Source: Salinibacter altiplanensis
GTDB taxonomy: Bacteria; Bacteroidota; Rhodothermia; Rhodothermales; Salinibacteraceae
Reading direction: 5' to 3'
Length of the DNA: 64,000 nt
Assembly (NCBI RefSeq): GCF_002894645.1
Contig: NZ_NCQY01000030.1
Location: 591,859 to 655,858, forward strand
The notes under the pieces are model-generated. The model was not told the DNA's origin. It ran no database searches and saw only the letters and a program-made list of their open reading frames with translations. A program made the translations under genes and the position numbers. Positions 8,620-15,923 of this stretch are shown piece after piece (position 1 is the stretch's first letter; each line of letters starts with the position of its first letter).

Positions 8620-9876
8620 TCACGTAAACGCGTTCAGCCCGGTCACGTCCTCTCCCACCACAAGCGTGTGCACCTCGTGGGTCCCCTCGTAGGTCACCAC
8701 GCTCTCCAGGTTGTTCATGTGGCGCATCACCGGATACATGCTGGTAACCCCGTTCCCCCCGAGCATCTGCCGGGCCGACCGGGCGACCTCCAGGGCCGTC
8801 TGGCAGTTGTTGCGCTTCGCGAGAGAAACCTGTTGCGGGCGCATGGTGCCAGCTTCCTTGAGGGTGCCAAGGCGCCAGTTCAAGAGCTGCGCCTTTGTAA
8901 TCTCTTGAACCATGTCGACGAGGCGCTCCTGCATGAGCTGAAACCGACCAATGGGCCCGCCGAATTGCTCCCGGTTTTGCGCGTGTTGCCGGGCCGTGTC
9001 GTAGCAGGCCATGGCCGCGCCAATGGTGCCCCAGCAGATGCCGTACCGGGCCTGCGTGAGGCACGACAGCGGTCCTTTTAGGCCCGACACCTCCGGGAGA
9101 GGTGCCGTGTCCGGAACGCGAACGCCATCGAGCACCACCTCACTCGTCACCGCCGCCCGCAGCGACCACGAATCGTCGATGGGCGGTGTCTCGACGCCAT
9201 CGCGGTCCGTCTCCACCAGAAAGCCCCGAACCGTATCGTTCTCGTCTTTTGCCCAGATCACGGCCACGTCGGCAATGGTGGCATTCGTCGACCACCGCTT
9301 GTGGCCGTCGAGCACCCATCCGTCCCCGTCGCGACGGGCCCGGGTCTGCATCTCGGCGGGATTGGACCCGACGTCGGGCTCCGTCAGCCCGAAGCAGCCA
9401 ATGGCGTCCCCATCTGCCAGGGCCGGCAGCCACCGCTCCTTCTGCGCGTCGCTGCCGTACTGCCAGATGGGGTACATCACCAGGGCGCCCGTGACCGAGC
9501 AGAACGACCGGAGGCCGGAGTCGCCCCGTTCGAGCTCCTGCATGATGAGGCCGTAGGCAATGTCGCTGCGCCCCTCGCCGCCGTATTCGGGCGGCAGCGT
9601 GGAGCCCAGCAGGCCGTGCTCGGCAAACTCGGGAATCAACTGACGGGGAAACTCGCCGCGCTGGGCGTACTTCTCAATGATGGGCATCACCGCCTCCGTG
9701 ACAAGGGTTCGCACATCGTCCCGGATCTGCTTGGCCTCCTCGGACAGAAGCGCTTCGAGGTCGTAAAAGTCGGGCGGATCGAAGGCAGTCGGGTCCCACG
9801 TCTCGGAGGTGGACACGTCGGGGGCGGACGACGCCGTCTTGAGATCGGGCGGGGCGGGCTGAGGCATGACTGTCAC
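8620..9876 (-). CDS. Acyl-CoA dehydrogenase, glutaryl-CoA dehydrogenase-like
   Basis: 418 residues with the acyl-CoA dehydrogenase fold: an N-terminal helical domain, the FAD-contacting segment CFGLTEPDVGSNP, a middle beta domain with the W-S pair (HKRWSTNATIADVAVIWAK), and a C-terminal helical domain with RYGICWGTIGAA and REQFGGPIGRFQ. The catalytic base is Glu397 in YEGTHEV, and this position, together with the overall pattern, is closest to glutaryl-CoA dehydrogenases. That enzyme oxidises and decarboxylates glutaryl-CoA to crotonyl-CoA in lysine/tryptophan breakdown, passing electrons to ETF. The arginine that fixes the glutarate carboxylate was not verified, so a related short-chain acyl-CoA substrate is possible. 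ATG codons exist at 9876 and 9867. Confidence 0.85.
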   Translation of the reverse strand: MTVMPQPAPPDLKTASSAPDVSTSETWDPTAFDPPDFYDLEALLSEEAKQIRDDVRTLVTEAVMPIIEKYAQRGEFPRQLIPEFAEHGLLGSTLPPEYGGEGRSDIAYGLIMQELERGDSGLRSFCSVTGALVMYPIWQYGSDAQKERWLPALADGDAIGCFGLTEPDVGSNPAEMQTRARRDGDGWVLDGHKRWSTNATIADVAVIWAKDENDTVRGFLVETDRDGVETPPIDDSWSLRAAVTSEVVLDGVRVPDTAPLPEVSGLKGPLSCLTQARYGICWGTIGAAMACYDTARQHAQNREQFGGPIGRFQLMQERLVDMVQEITKAQLLNWRLGTLKEAGTMRPQQVSLAKRNNCQTALEVARSARQMLGGNGVTSMYPVMRHMNNLESVVTYEGTHEVHTLVVGEDVTGLNAFT

Positions 9877-10074
9877 GTCGAAAGATGAGAGAAAGGCGAA
9901 TACACACGGAGGGAAGGCGGCACGCGGCCGGCCGAGTGCCGTTCCTATTGATCATCGCCCTACGGAAACGTACGTTCCGAGAGGCAGTCGAGAGGATCTC
10001 GGCCGTCTCTGCTCCTTCAAACTGGTACGTGCTACGACGCACCCTTCTCCTTGATTCCACCCCCTCGTTCTTCC

Positions 10075-10578
10075 ATGCGACGCCTCTCGTGTCTCCTGCT
10101 CGTTCTCGGGCTCACGCTTTCTCTGTCTCCCGCCCAGGCCCAAGACGACCGCCCATCCCGCTTCGGGCTCGGCATCCAGATGCTCGGCAGTACGGCCAGC
10201 GGCAATGTGGGGCCCGGCCTCCATTTCCGAGCGTCCACGCCCCTGAATCCCGACGTGTCCCTGGCAATGGGCTCCGGCCTAACCGGCTTCATCTTTCAGG
10301 GGCGCGACGAGGCTGCCTTTGCCATCGATCCAAAAGTGTCGGCCATCGTCTCGTTCTCGACCGCCCGCGCCCAGAACATGTATGTACTCGCCGGCGCAGG
10401 TGCCTACGTCCCCTTCGGCGACACCGATGCCGAGAGCGGCCCGACCTTCAACCTGGGCCTCGGCCGGGCGTGGCTCCTCAACGAAAGCTCGCTGTTCGTC
10501 GAGTTCAACCCCGGGTTTCTGGTCGGGGAGGAGTCGACCACTCTGGTTCTCCCCCTTCGCGTCGGGGTCATCTTTTAG
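10075..10578 (+). CDS. Secreted outer-membrane beta-barrel-like protein
   Basis: 167 residues from the ATG at 10075. A clear Sec signal peptide (MRRLSCLLLVLGLTLSLS, cleavage near AQAQ) is followed by alternating short beta strands and glycine-rich turns (FGLGIQMLGSTASGNVGPGL, YVLAGAGAYVPFGDT, NLGLGRAWLL). It ends in LVLPLRVGVIF, a C-terminal aromatic strand typical of outer-membrane barrels. Size suggests an 8-strand barrel similar in style to OmpW/OmpX-like porin-family proteins. The frame extends to 10051, but those codons would mask the signal peptide. Function unknown. Confidence 0.7.
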   Translation: MRRLSCLLLVLGLTLSLSPAQAQDDRPSRFGLGIQMLGSTASGNVGPGLHFRASTPLNPDVSLAMGSGLTGFIFQGRDEAAFAIDPKVSAIVSFSTARAQNMYVLAGAGAYVPFGDTDAESGPTFNLGLGRAWLLNESSLFVEFNPGFLVGEESTTLVLPLRVGVIF

Positions 10579-10650
10579 CTCGTCGGTGCGCCTCGCTTAG
10601 CCCGTCGATGCGCCTCGCTCTCAGCTCCGCCTGCCACTCGGGCCTTGTGC

Positions 10651-11061
10651 TCAACCGCCCGAGCCGGAGCCGGGGTCGCGGGCTGCTGTGGGGCTGTCGT
10701 CGGACGCCGGCCGAGGGTCGGTCGCCGCCTTCGGCCCCAACGCCTGATCCTCGATCCCATCCGCGGCCTCGTTCAGAAGGTGATCCAGCGACCGCAGGTC
10801 CTCCCCCGGTCCTTCATTTGCGGCCTCGCCCCCCAGCGCACCGTACAGGTGGACCCACTGTTCAAAACGGTCGCCAAGCTTCATCACGGCGTAGAGCATG
10901 GAGCTTCCGAAGACAAAGTCGAGAACGGCCGCACCGAACGACAGGGGCACCAGGAGTACATCTTTGAACCCTTCGAGCCACAACTTGGCCTGGAAAATGA
11001 CTGCGTCCCGAATGATTTTGGAGCGGGACGGCGTGTCCGGCGAGGCGGCGGGCTCGGGCAT
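10651..11061 (-). CDS. Hypothetical protein with one membrane-associated hairpin
   Basis: 136 residues, not recognised. Residues 20-65 (AVIFQAKLWLEGFKDVLLVP, then LSFGAAVLDFVFGSSMLYAV) are hydrophobic with short polar breaks and could form one or two membrane helices. The C-terminal half is acidic, rich in Gly, Pro and Asp, and probably disordered. It is a single leftward gene between an outer-membrane protein gene and the HAS-barrel-like gene. No catalytic residues are apparent. Confidence 0.6.
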   Translation of the reverse strand: MPEPAASPDTPSRSKIIRDAVIFQAKLWLEGFKDVLLVPLSFGAAVLDFVFGSSMLYAVMKLGDRFEQWVHLYGALGGEAANEGPGEDLRSLDHLLNEAADGIEDQALGPKAATDPRPASDDSPTAARDPGSGSGG

Positions 11062-11148
11062 GTGAGCAACGGGAAAAGCAGTGCCTTTGCGGGAATATGA
11101 GTCAACGGACCGTCTCTCAAAAAGTTACAATTCCGCGACGCCTGTTTT

Positions 11149-11751
11149 TTAAAGTACCCGGCGGAGGATGGATTGCAGGCGCTCGTGGTCGTCGTCGAGC
11201 AGCCGGCTCAAGGCGCGCCCGGCCTGCACGAGCGACGCGCGGCCGCCTTCGCGTCCCCCGTGGGCCCCATGAATTCCCCGGAGCACCGCCACGAGGAGGT
11301 CGTCGACGGGCACGTCCGGGTCCGGGTGTTCAACAAGGGTCCGGAGGAAGTCGTAGGGCGCCCCGAAGGCTCGGACGTCTTCCTCGGTACAGGGCGCAAC
11401 GAAGTCGTGGATGTCCGGCGGCTGCGGCGGGAGGGTCTGCCGGATGTCTCCGTCGGGCCCCCGGCACGCCAGCATCTGAACACGGACGGTGGTGCGGAGC
11501 AGTTCGTCGACCATCGGCATCTCCTGCGCGCGCTCTTCGGGCGAGAGGCCGAGCGCCACGGCCTGCCGATTCGTGTCGTAGCTTCCGGTCTCCACGTGAC
11601 TCACGAGCCCGTAGAGCGTCGGCGCCGCGCCCGGCGCCACCCGCACCCAGGTTCCGAAGTCCGGCGCCTCGTTCTCCTCGTATACCTCGGCCACAAATTG
11701 TCGGGTCGTGGCCTCAATGACTTCCCCGACCGCAGTGGTCTCGTCGGCCAT
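11149..11751 (-). CDS. HAS-barrel-like domain protein (HerA N-terminal barrel without the ATPase)
   Basis: 200 residues from the ATG at 11751. The frame remains open to 11982 but would then overlap mazG. The N-terminal 90 residues (VGEVIEATTRQFVAEVYEEN, then DFGTWVRVAPGAAPTLYGLV and a later VRVQML strand) resemble the HAS-barrel that precedes the ATPase domain in HerA-type helicases. No Walker motif is present. The second half contains a conserved-looking C...FGAPYDFLRTLV segment. Orphan HAS-barrel proteins are known beside DNA-processing genes, but here the neighbour is mazG, about 85 bp upstream on the same strand. Function is unknown and the domain call is by eye. Confidence 0.5.
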   Translation of the reverse strand: MADETTAVGEVIEATTRQFVAEVYEENEAPDFGTWVRVAPGAAPTLYGLVSHVETGSYDTNRQAVALGLSPEERAQEMPMVDELLRTTVRVQMLACRGPDGDIRQTLPPQPPDIHDFVAPCTEEDVRAFGAPYDFLRTLVEHPDPDVPVDDLLVAVLRGIHGAHGGREGGRASLVQAGRALSRLLDDDHERLQSILRRVL

Positions 11752-11836
11752 CGCTTGTGTACATTCATCCAAGAGAAGCTCACGCCCCAGGGGTATGGGT
11801 GTTTTGGGGCAGAGTTGCGGGCCCATCCCACGCGAG

Positions 11837-12700
11837 TTACTCCGCCCGCACCTTCGCCTCTTCCCAAAGCCGACGGACCGCCGACAGATCTGCCTCGTCG
11901 ATGGAGGCCCCCTCCGCCGACAGTCGCGCCTCCACATGCTGAAACCGTCGGGTGAATCGACCGGTGGTCTCCCGCAGTGCATTTTCCGGCGTCACGTCCA
12001 CGTACCGCGCGTAGTTCACCAGTGCGAACAGGAGGTCGCCAAACTCTTGCTGCCGCTGCTCCGAAGACTGATCGTCCTCCACGCTGTCCTGAAACTCTTC
12101 CAGCTCCTCCTGGACCTTGTTCCAGGCTTCGTCTCGATCCGGAAATTCGAAGCCAACCCCCGCCGCCTTCTCCTGCACCCGTTGGGCCCGCAGCAGGGCC
12201 GGCAACTGCGCCGGCACGCCGTCGAGCACCGAGGAAGGATTCGCCCCCCCGTTCTCCTCCTGTTGTTTGATTTCTTCCCAGGAGGCCGCCACCGCGTCCG
12301 CGTCGTCGGTGGCCGCGTCCCCAAAGACGTGCGGGTGCCGCCGAACGAGCTTGTCCGTTTCCGCCTCAATCACGTCGGTGAGGGTAAATCGGCCGTCTTC
12401 CGCTGCGATAACGGCGTGGAAGAGCACGTGCAGGAACACGTCCCCCAGCTCCTCTGCCAGTTCGTCCCAGTCGCCGTCGTCAATGGCCGCGACCACCTCG
12501 TAGGCCTCCTCGATGAGCAGGTGCTTCACCGACTCGTGGGTCTGGTCCCGGTCCCACGGACAGTCGCGCCGGAGCTGCTTGACGATGGCCGCCAGATCCG
12601 CGTATGCCTCCAGCCGCTCGGCAGGCTCGGCGAATTGGGACTCGTAGATCTTGTCGGCGCAGGACGCGTCTGGCTCAGGCATAGACTCAAGTAGCGTCAA
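11837..12700 (-). CDS. mazG: Nucleoside triphosphate pyrophosphohydrolase MazG
   Basis: 287 residues with two tandem MazG-type all-alpha domains. MazG cleaves NTPs and dNTPs to the monophosphate and pyrophosphate, which cleans the nucleotide pool and lowers ppGpp signalling. The first domain carries CPWDRDQTHESVKHLLIEEA, then the metal-binding ExxE...ExxD set in EEAYEVVAAIDDGDWDELAE with ELGD. The second repeats this with EELEEFQDS and EFGDLLFALVNYAR. The length is normal for the two-domain form. A second ATG at 12682 (MPEPDASCADK) is an equally good start. It reads away from ssrA, with a 184-bp gap that should hold the promoters of both. Confidence 0.95.
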   Translation of the reverse strand: MTLLESMPEPDASCADKIYESQFAEPAERLEAYADLAAIVKQLRRDCPWDRDQTHESVKHLLIEEAYEVVAAIDDGDWDELAEELGDVFLHVLFHAVIAAEDGRFTLTDVIEAETDKLVRRHPHVFGDAATDDADAVAASWEEIKQQEENGGANPSSVLDGVPAQLPALLRAQRVQEKAAGVGFEFPDRDEAWNKVQEELEEFQDSVEDDQSSEQRQQEFGDLLFALVNYARYVDVTPENALRETTGRFTRRFQHVEARLSAEGASIDEADLSAVRRLWEEAKVRAE

Positions 12701-12884
12701 GGAAATACTACGGCAAATGGTCTCCGGTGTGAATTTACAGGCGGGAGCGTCATGTGTTTGTGTGTCGGGTCGGTGGCCCCCTCCTCGCCCGCGGGAACAT
12801 CACAGGGAATGTTGCGTCGAAATTGGTGCCTTGACACGCAGCCCAAAGCGCTCGAACCGCTCAGGGCACCGCTCTTTCACATAT

Positions 12885-13250
12885 GGGGATGACACGGCTT
12901 CGACGTGTAGTAAACGTGCAGCGGACTGACCTGCCGAGCAGCCTGATTCGCTCTGTAAAACCTGTCAGGAATTGTAACTGCGGACGATTATTCGTACGCG
13001 ATGGCGGCGTAACAGCCCCCATCTGTCTCGCGTCGCTCCTGGCCCTTGGGGAGCGTGAGACATCGACAAAAAGGGTGTAGCCGCCGCGTTCTCCGACTGC
13101 GGATGCGCCGGTGAAACTTAACCAGTCTCAGCGCCGCCCTGGCCTCGTGGATGGGCAGACGGCCGGCGTGAATCGCCAATGCGTCCACTATGCAGGTAGA
13201 GGTTTGCCTGTGCGGCTACACGGACCCGGGTTCGACTCCCGGCATCTCCA
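12885..13250 (+). ncRNA. ssrA: tmRNA (ssrA), prophage attachment gene
   Basis: Transfer-messenger RNA that rescues stalled ribosomes. The 5' end GGGGAUGACACGGCUUCGACG is typical. The acceptor strand GGGGAUG pairs with CAUCUCC at the 3' end (one G-U pair), next to a T arm with CCGGGUUCGACUCCCGG. The internal reading frame at about 12984-13016 gives the tag ADDYSYAMAA, ending in the AMAA/ALAA-type degron. The discriminator A is at 13250 and CCA is not encoded. The last bases fall in the prophage core site, so the 3' terminal segment and the following terminator are supplied by the prophage, restoring a functional gene. Length is about 366 nt, normal for a one-piece tmRNA. Confidence 0.95.
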
Positions 13251-13251
13251 C
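13238..13251 (+). other. attL core (14 bp, inside ssrA 3' end)
   Basis: CCCGGCATCTCCAC covers the 3' side of the tmRNA T stem and acceptor stem. The same 14 bases occur at 52478-52491. Flanking bases differ on both sides, so the shared core is 14 bp. Confidence 0.9.
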
Positions 13252-13258
13252 TTTGGAT

Positions 13259-13303
13259 CGCCCTAAGGTGTTGTCTTCCAGCACCTTAGGGCGTTTCTAT
13301 TTT
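13259..13303 (+). terminator. Rho-independent terminator after ssrA, prophage-supplied
   Basis: A perfect 12-bp stem (CGCCCTAAGGTG with CACCTTAGGGCG) is followed by TTTCTATTTT. It lies 9 bp after the tmRNA end, inside attL. Because it is distal to the core site it comes from the phage and replaces the host terminator now found at 52500-52539. Both strands have a usable hairpin, so it may also stop leftward late transcription. Confidence 0.9.
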
Positions 13304-13307
13304 GTCC

Positions 13308-13327
13308 GGTGACGCGAGAGGTGACGG
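13308..13327 (+). promoter_or_regulatory. Candidate integrase arm-type sites on the attL side
   Basis: Two copies of GGTGACGS (13308-13315 and 13320-13327) lie about 60-80 bp from the attL core. The same octamer occurs three times on the attR side (52322-52360, one inverted). Repeated short sites on both arms are what tyrosine integrases such as lambda Int use as arm-binding sites. The assignment is inferred from position and repetition. Confidence 0.55.
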
Positions 13328-13395
13328 TTCTTCCCGATTTACCCGGTCTTACGCTCTTCGTGACGTAGAGCTGAGCGAGCGGCACGTCGCACTCT

Positions 13396-13989
13396 TTAGT
13401 TGAAGACGTGCCACCGGAGGCCGGTCGTGGCCACGACCTGCCGGCCGGCCCGCACCTCCCCGAACGGCTCGATCGCGCCGGGGAGCCACTCAGGCCTCAG
13501 CGTCGCCTCCACACCGAGCCCGGCCTGGATCGTCGGCCGCGGCTGCCACCGGCGGAGCCCGACTGCGTACACGGACGCCTGGTAGCGGTCGACGGGGACC
13601 CGCCACTCCCGCTGCTCGTAGCGGCGGTCCGAGGGGTCCCAGTACGTCCACGTGGCCCGGTCGGGCGTCACTTCGATCGGCGTGCGGTCGGACACGACGC
13701 CTTCCGTGAGCTCAGAGGGCACCGGCACGCGGAGCGTGTCCCGAAGCGTATCCCGCACCCGAGTCGTTTCTGTACGAGTGCGGTATCGGATCTCGACGTC
13801 AGGTTCGCGCTGACCGGTCGTATCGGTTGGCTGGAGGAAGCGGCCCGGCTCGAAAATCGTAGTGCGGCCGCTGATAGGCTCAGAGTTTCTGTCTCCCCCG
13901 GTCCACCAGTAGCACACTCCCCCGCCAAGTACTGCCCCAAGCATCAAGGCCAGCGCGGCTGTCGTCGCGCTCTCTGGTAGCTGGATCAC
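13396..13989 (-). CDS. Late-region single-pass membrane protein (possible spanin-like lysis protein)
   Basis: 197 residues from a GTG at 13989. The frame runs further up to 14292, but that part is the shadow of the endolysin gene. Residues 8-28 (ATTAALALMLGAVLGGGVCY) are one membrane helix with a short cytoplasmic start, followed by a mixed polar and strand-rich domain exported to the periplasm (RYRTRTETTRVRDTLRDTLR, then the segment to LGVEATLRPEWLPGAIEPFG). The last gene of the lysis cluster with an N-in, C-out topology would suit an inner-membrane spanin. However, the long beta-rich C-terminus is atypical. The start overlaps neither neighbour and sits 11 bp after the endolysin stop. Confidence 0.6.
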   Translation of the reverse strand: MIQLPESATTAALALMLGAVLGGGVCYWWTGGDRNSEPISGRTTIFEPGRFLQPTDTTGQREPDVEIRYRTRTETTRVRDTLRDTLRVPVPSELTEGVVSDRTPIEVTPDRATWTYWDPSDRRYEQREWRVPVDRYQASVYAVGLRRWQPRPTIQAGLGVEATLRPEWLPGAIEPFGEVRAGRQVVATTGLRWHVFN

Positions 13990-13999
13990 GGCGTGTCGG

Positions 14000-14800
14000 T
14001 TATGACGTGGGCGTAAACGCGACGATGCGGAAGTACGAGCCCGGCCGGATGCAGCGGCGCCGGTTCCACACGCCGTCTCCGTCCCGCTGCGGGCCCGCCT
14101 CGCCGGGAGAGGTGTTGCCCTCCACCGTGCGGCCGCACTGCTTCCGCCACCGCTGCACAACGCCGATGTGGCCCTTCCACGTGTCCCCTCGGCGCCAGAT
14201 GGCCAGCGCCCCGGCCGGCACCGGCTCGGCCCCGCGGAGCACGTCGGTGGCCTCGATCGAGGCGCCGGTGACGTAGTCGGTGGCCCCGGCACTGCGAACA
14301 GTGGGGCGATCGGTCTCCGCTTGGTCCATCATCCACCGCACTGCGCCCGCGCACCACGGGTAACCGTCGGGGAGGCCCACCGCCTCCATGTACGCCTCGA
14401 TGCGCGGGCCCTCATTGGTCCCCGGTGGGGTCTCCGTTACGCCGACCTCCTGCAGGGCCACGTCCACCACGGCCGGCCGATCGGGCGAGTCTCCCCCAGG
14501 ATCGGCCCGGGGACAGGGCTGGCCGGTGGCCACGGCCGGCGCCAAGAGGAGCGCCAGCGCCAGCAGGGCCACCGCGACGGCGACGTTTCCCTCCTTCAGC
14601 TCACGGGTTGTGTCGACGCCCTCGAGGAGGTACCGGTCGAGCCCCTCAAAGAGCAGAAGGATGATGGCCACCTTCAGCACCGCGGCCGCAAAGGCGCTGT
14701 AGGCCACGGCCTGCGTGAAGGTGAAGGCCACCGCTCCGGCCGCCAGGGCCGCCAGGGCGGAGATGAACAGGACGCGCTTCGAGATCAGGCGATCAAGCAT
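14000..14800 (-). CDS. Endolysin of the CHAP/NlpC-P60 type fused to an N-terminal holin-like membrane domain
   Basis: 266 residues. Three hydrophobic segments (about 10-28, 32-52 and 72-92) precede a cysteine-peptidase-like domain. Its motifs are the nucleophile Cys150 in YPWCAGAVRWMMD, His211 in WKGHIGVVQRW and Asn229 in VEGNTS, the CHAP-type order. This domain cuts peptide bonds in peptidoglycan. Holin and endolysin are usually separate; joining them makes this a membrane-anchored or signal-anchor-release lysis enzyme. The third hydrophobic segment ends APAVATGQP and could act as a cleavable signal, so the mature lysin may be released. It lies between a small coiled-coil membrane protein and the spanin-like protein in the lysis cluster. 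Confidence 0.8.
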   Translation of the reverse strand: MLDRLISKRVLFISALAALAAGAVAFTFTQAVAYSAFAAAVLKVAIILLLFEGLDRYLLEGVDTTRELKEGNVAVAVALLALALLLAPAVATGQPCPRADPGGDSPDRPAVVDVALQEVGVTETPPGTNEGPRIEAYMEAVGLPDGYPWCAGAVRWMMDQAETDRPTVRSAGATDYVTGASIEATDVLRGAEPVPAGALAIWRRGDTWKGHIGVVQRWRKQCGRTVEGNTSPGEAGPQRDGDGVWNRRRCIRPGSYFRIVAFTPTS

Positions 14801-14822
14801 GAAGCGATCAGGTATGGAGCGG

Positions 14823-15110
14823 TCAGTTGTCGAGGTGCTGGAGGATCTGGTCTACCTTTTCGCCGAGCCGCTCCACCTGGTCGTGGGCGTTGATGTCGCC
14901 CCGTGTGATTTCGTGCTTCAGGTCCCGAACTTCGCGACGGAGCTCTTTCTGGCCCTTGCGGAGGTCGCTGATGGCCGCGTCCCGCTCGGCGGCCGACTCG
15001 TCGTACTGCCGGACGACCCGCCGGCCGAGCCATCCCGTGAGGGCGAAAAAGAGCGTCGCGATGCCCACGCCGATATACAGCGCGAGCTGAAAGCCAGGGG
15101 CGTCGGTCAT
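14823..15110 (-). CDS. Small membrane protein with coiled coil in lysis cluster
   Basis: 95 residues from the ATG at 15110 (MTDAPGFQLALYIGVGIATL). One N-terminal membrane helix (about 8-28) is followed by a charged coiled coil (SAAERDAAISDLRKGQKELR, then the heptads to VDQILQHLDN). This topology fits an inner-membrane spanin (Rz-like) or a small holin-accessory protein. It is the first gene of the lysis cluster, 22 bp before the endolysin, and a copy of the late 15-bp motif lies 39 bp upstream of its start, so it probably heads its own transcript. Confidence 0.65.
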   Translation of the reverse strand: MTDAPGFQLALYIGVGIATLFFALTGWLGRRVVRQYDESAAERDAAISDLRKGQKELRREVRDLKHEITRGDINAHDQVERLGEKVDQILQHLDN

Positions 15111-15148
15111 CAGGTGGGCGGCGTGTGGCGGGGGCGGATGCTTCACTC

Positions 15149-15163
15149 ACTGCGGGGGGTTAC
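15149..15163 (-). promoter_or_regulatory. Late 15-bp motif, copy C (upstream of lysis genes)
   Basis: Minus strand GTAACCCCCCGCAGT, matching the copies at 29812-29826 and 34424-34438 in 14 of 15 positions. It lies in the non-coding gap 15111-15289, 39 bp before the first lysis gene. Candidate late promoter element or activator site. Confidence 0.6.
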
Positions 15164-15289
15164 CAGTGGTCAGGCATGCAGGCAGGGGCAAGCGGCCCGC
15201 TCACAGTACCCATATCGCCGCCGTTCCCGCAGGTGCACCCAGGACGTGGACCCTGGCCTCTTAGTACCCTCGTAAAAGAAGACCGAAAT

Positions 15290-15841
15290 TTATTCGGCGG
15301 CCGAGCCGGCCGGTTTGCGCTCTATGATCCACCCGGCCACCTCCTGGAGGTCTCCCATGGGGACGCCGGAGGTTACCGCCTCCCGGAGGGGGACGGTCTC
15401 CACGTCCAGGGCCACCGTTTCCTCCAGGATGTCCTCCATGGCCTCCCGGAACGCCTCGGTGTCCTCCACCAGGATCGTGGTCTCCTCCCGGACCTGAACC
15501 TGGAGGTACTCGGCCGTGAGTTCTCGAACTCGTTCCTGGACCGCCTCCTGGCCGGCCTCCTGGACCTCTCCCTCGGAGCGGCCGGTGGTCTCTCCAACTT
15601 CGGAGCCCATGTTCTCCTGGACACGCCGGCGTACGGACTGGAGGGTTTGGGCCTGGCCGTCTTTGGTCCAGGCGTACTTTTTGGCCAGGGAGGCCCGTGT
15701 CCCGTCCACGGCCCGATCCAGGGGCTTAATCTTCTCCACGGCGTCCCACAGGGCCGAAATCAAAACGTCCGGGAGCACCCCGTAATCCAGTTGGTCAATT
15801 GTGCGGAGGCGCTGGACCCACTCTCGTTTGGTTGCTTTCAT
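15290..15841 (-). CDS. Hypothetical late protein, 183 aa
   Basis: Not recognised. The first 70 residues (WVQRLRTIDQLDYGVLPDVL, then SALWDAVEKIKPLDRAVDGT) look globular and helical. The middle (GRSEGEVQEAGQEAVQERVR) is a long, highly charged helix, and the end contains VALDVETVPLREAVTSGVPM. It sits between the tail fibre gene and the lysis cluster, so a fibre chaperone or a virion accessory role is possible from position only. The start follows the fibre-gene stop by about 80 bp. Confidence 0.6.
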   Translation of the reverse strand: MKATKREWVQRLRTIDQLDYGVLPDVLISALWDAVEKIKPLDRAVDGTRASLAKKYAWTKDGQAQTLQSVRRRVQENMGSEVGETTGRSEGEVQEAGQEAVQERVRELTAEYLQVQVREETTILVEDTEAFREAMEDILEETVALDVETVPLREAVTSGVPMGDLQEVAGWIIERKPAGSAAE

Positions 15842-15923
15842 CTTATTAAAGGGTTTTATGGTTGTATGGTAAGGGTTTTGTGAGATACCGGATTCTTAGC
15901 CGAACGGTCATTGTTCGCCGGGC

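Noticed and set aside
13396..14292. Extended start of the spanin-like gene at 14292
   Set aside because: The first 101 codons are an Arg/Ala/Ser-rich shadow of the endolysin gene; the GTG at 13989 begins a proper membrane protein.
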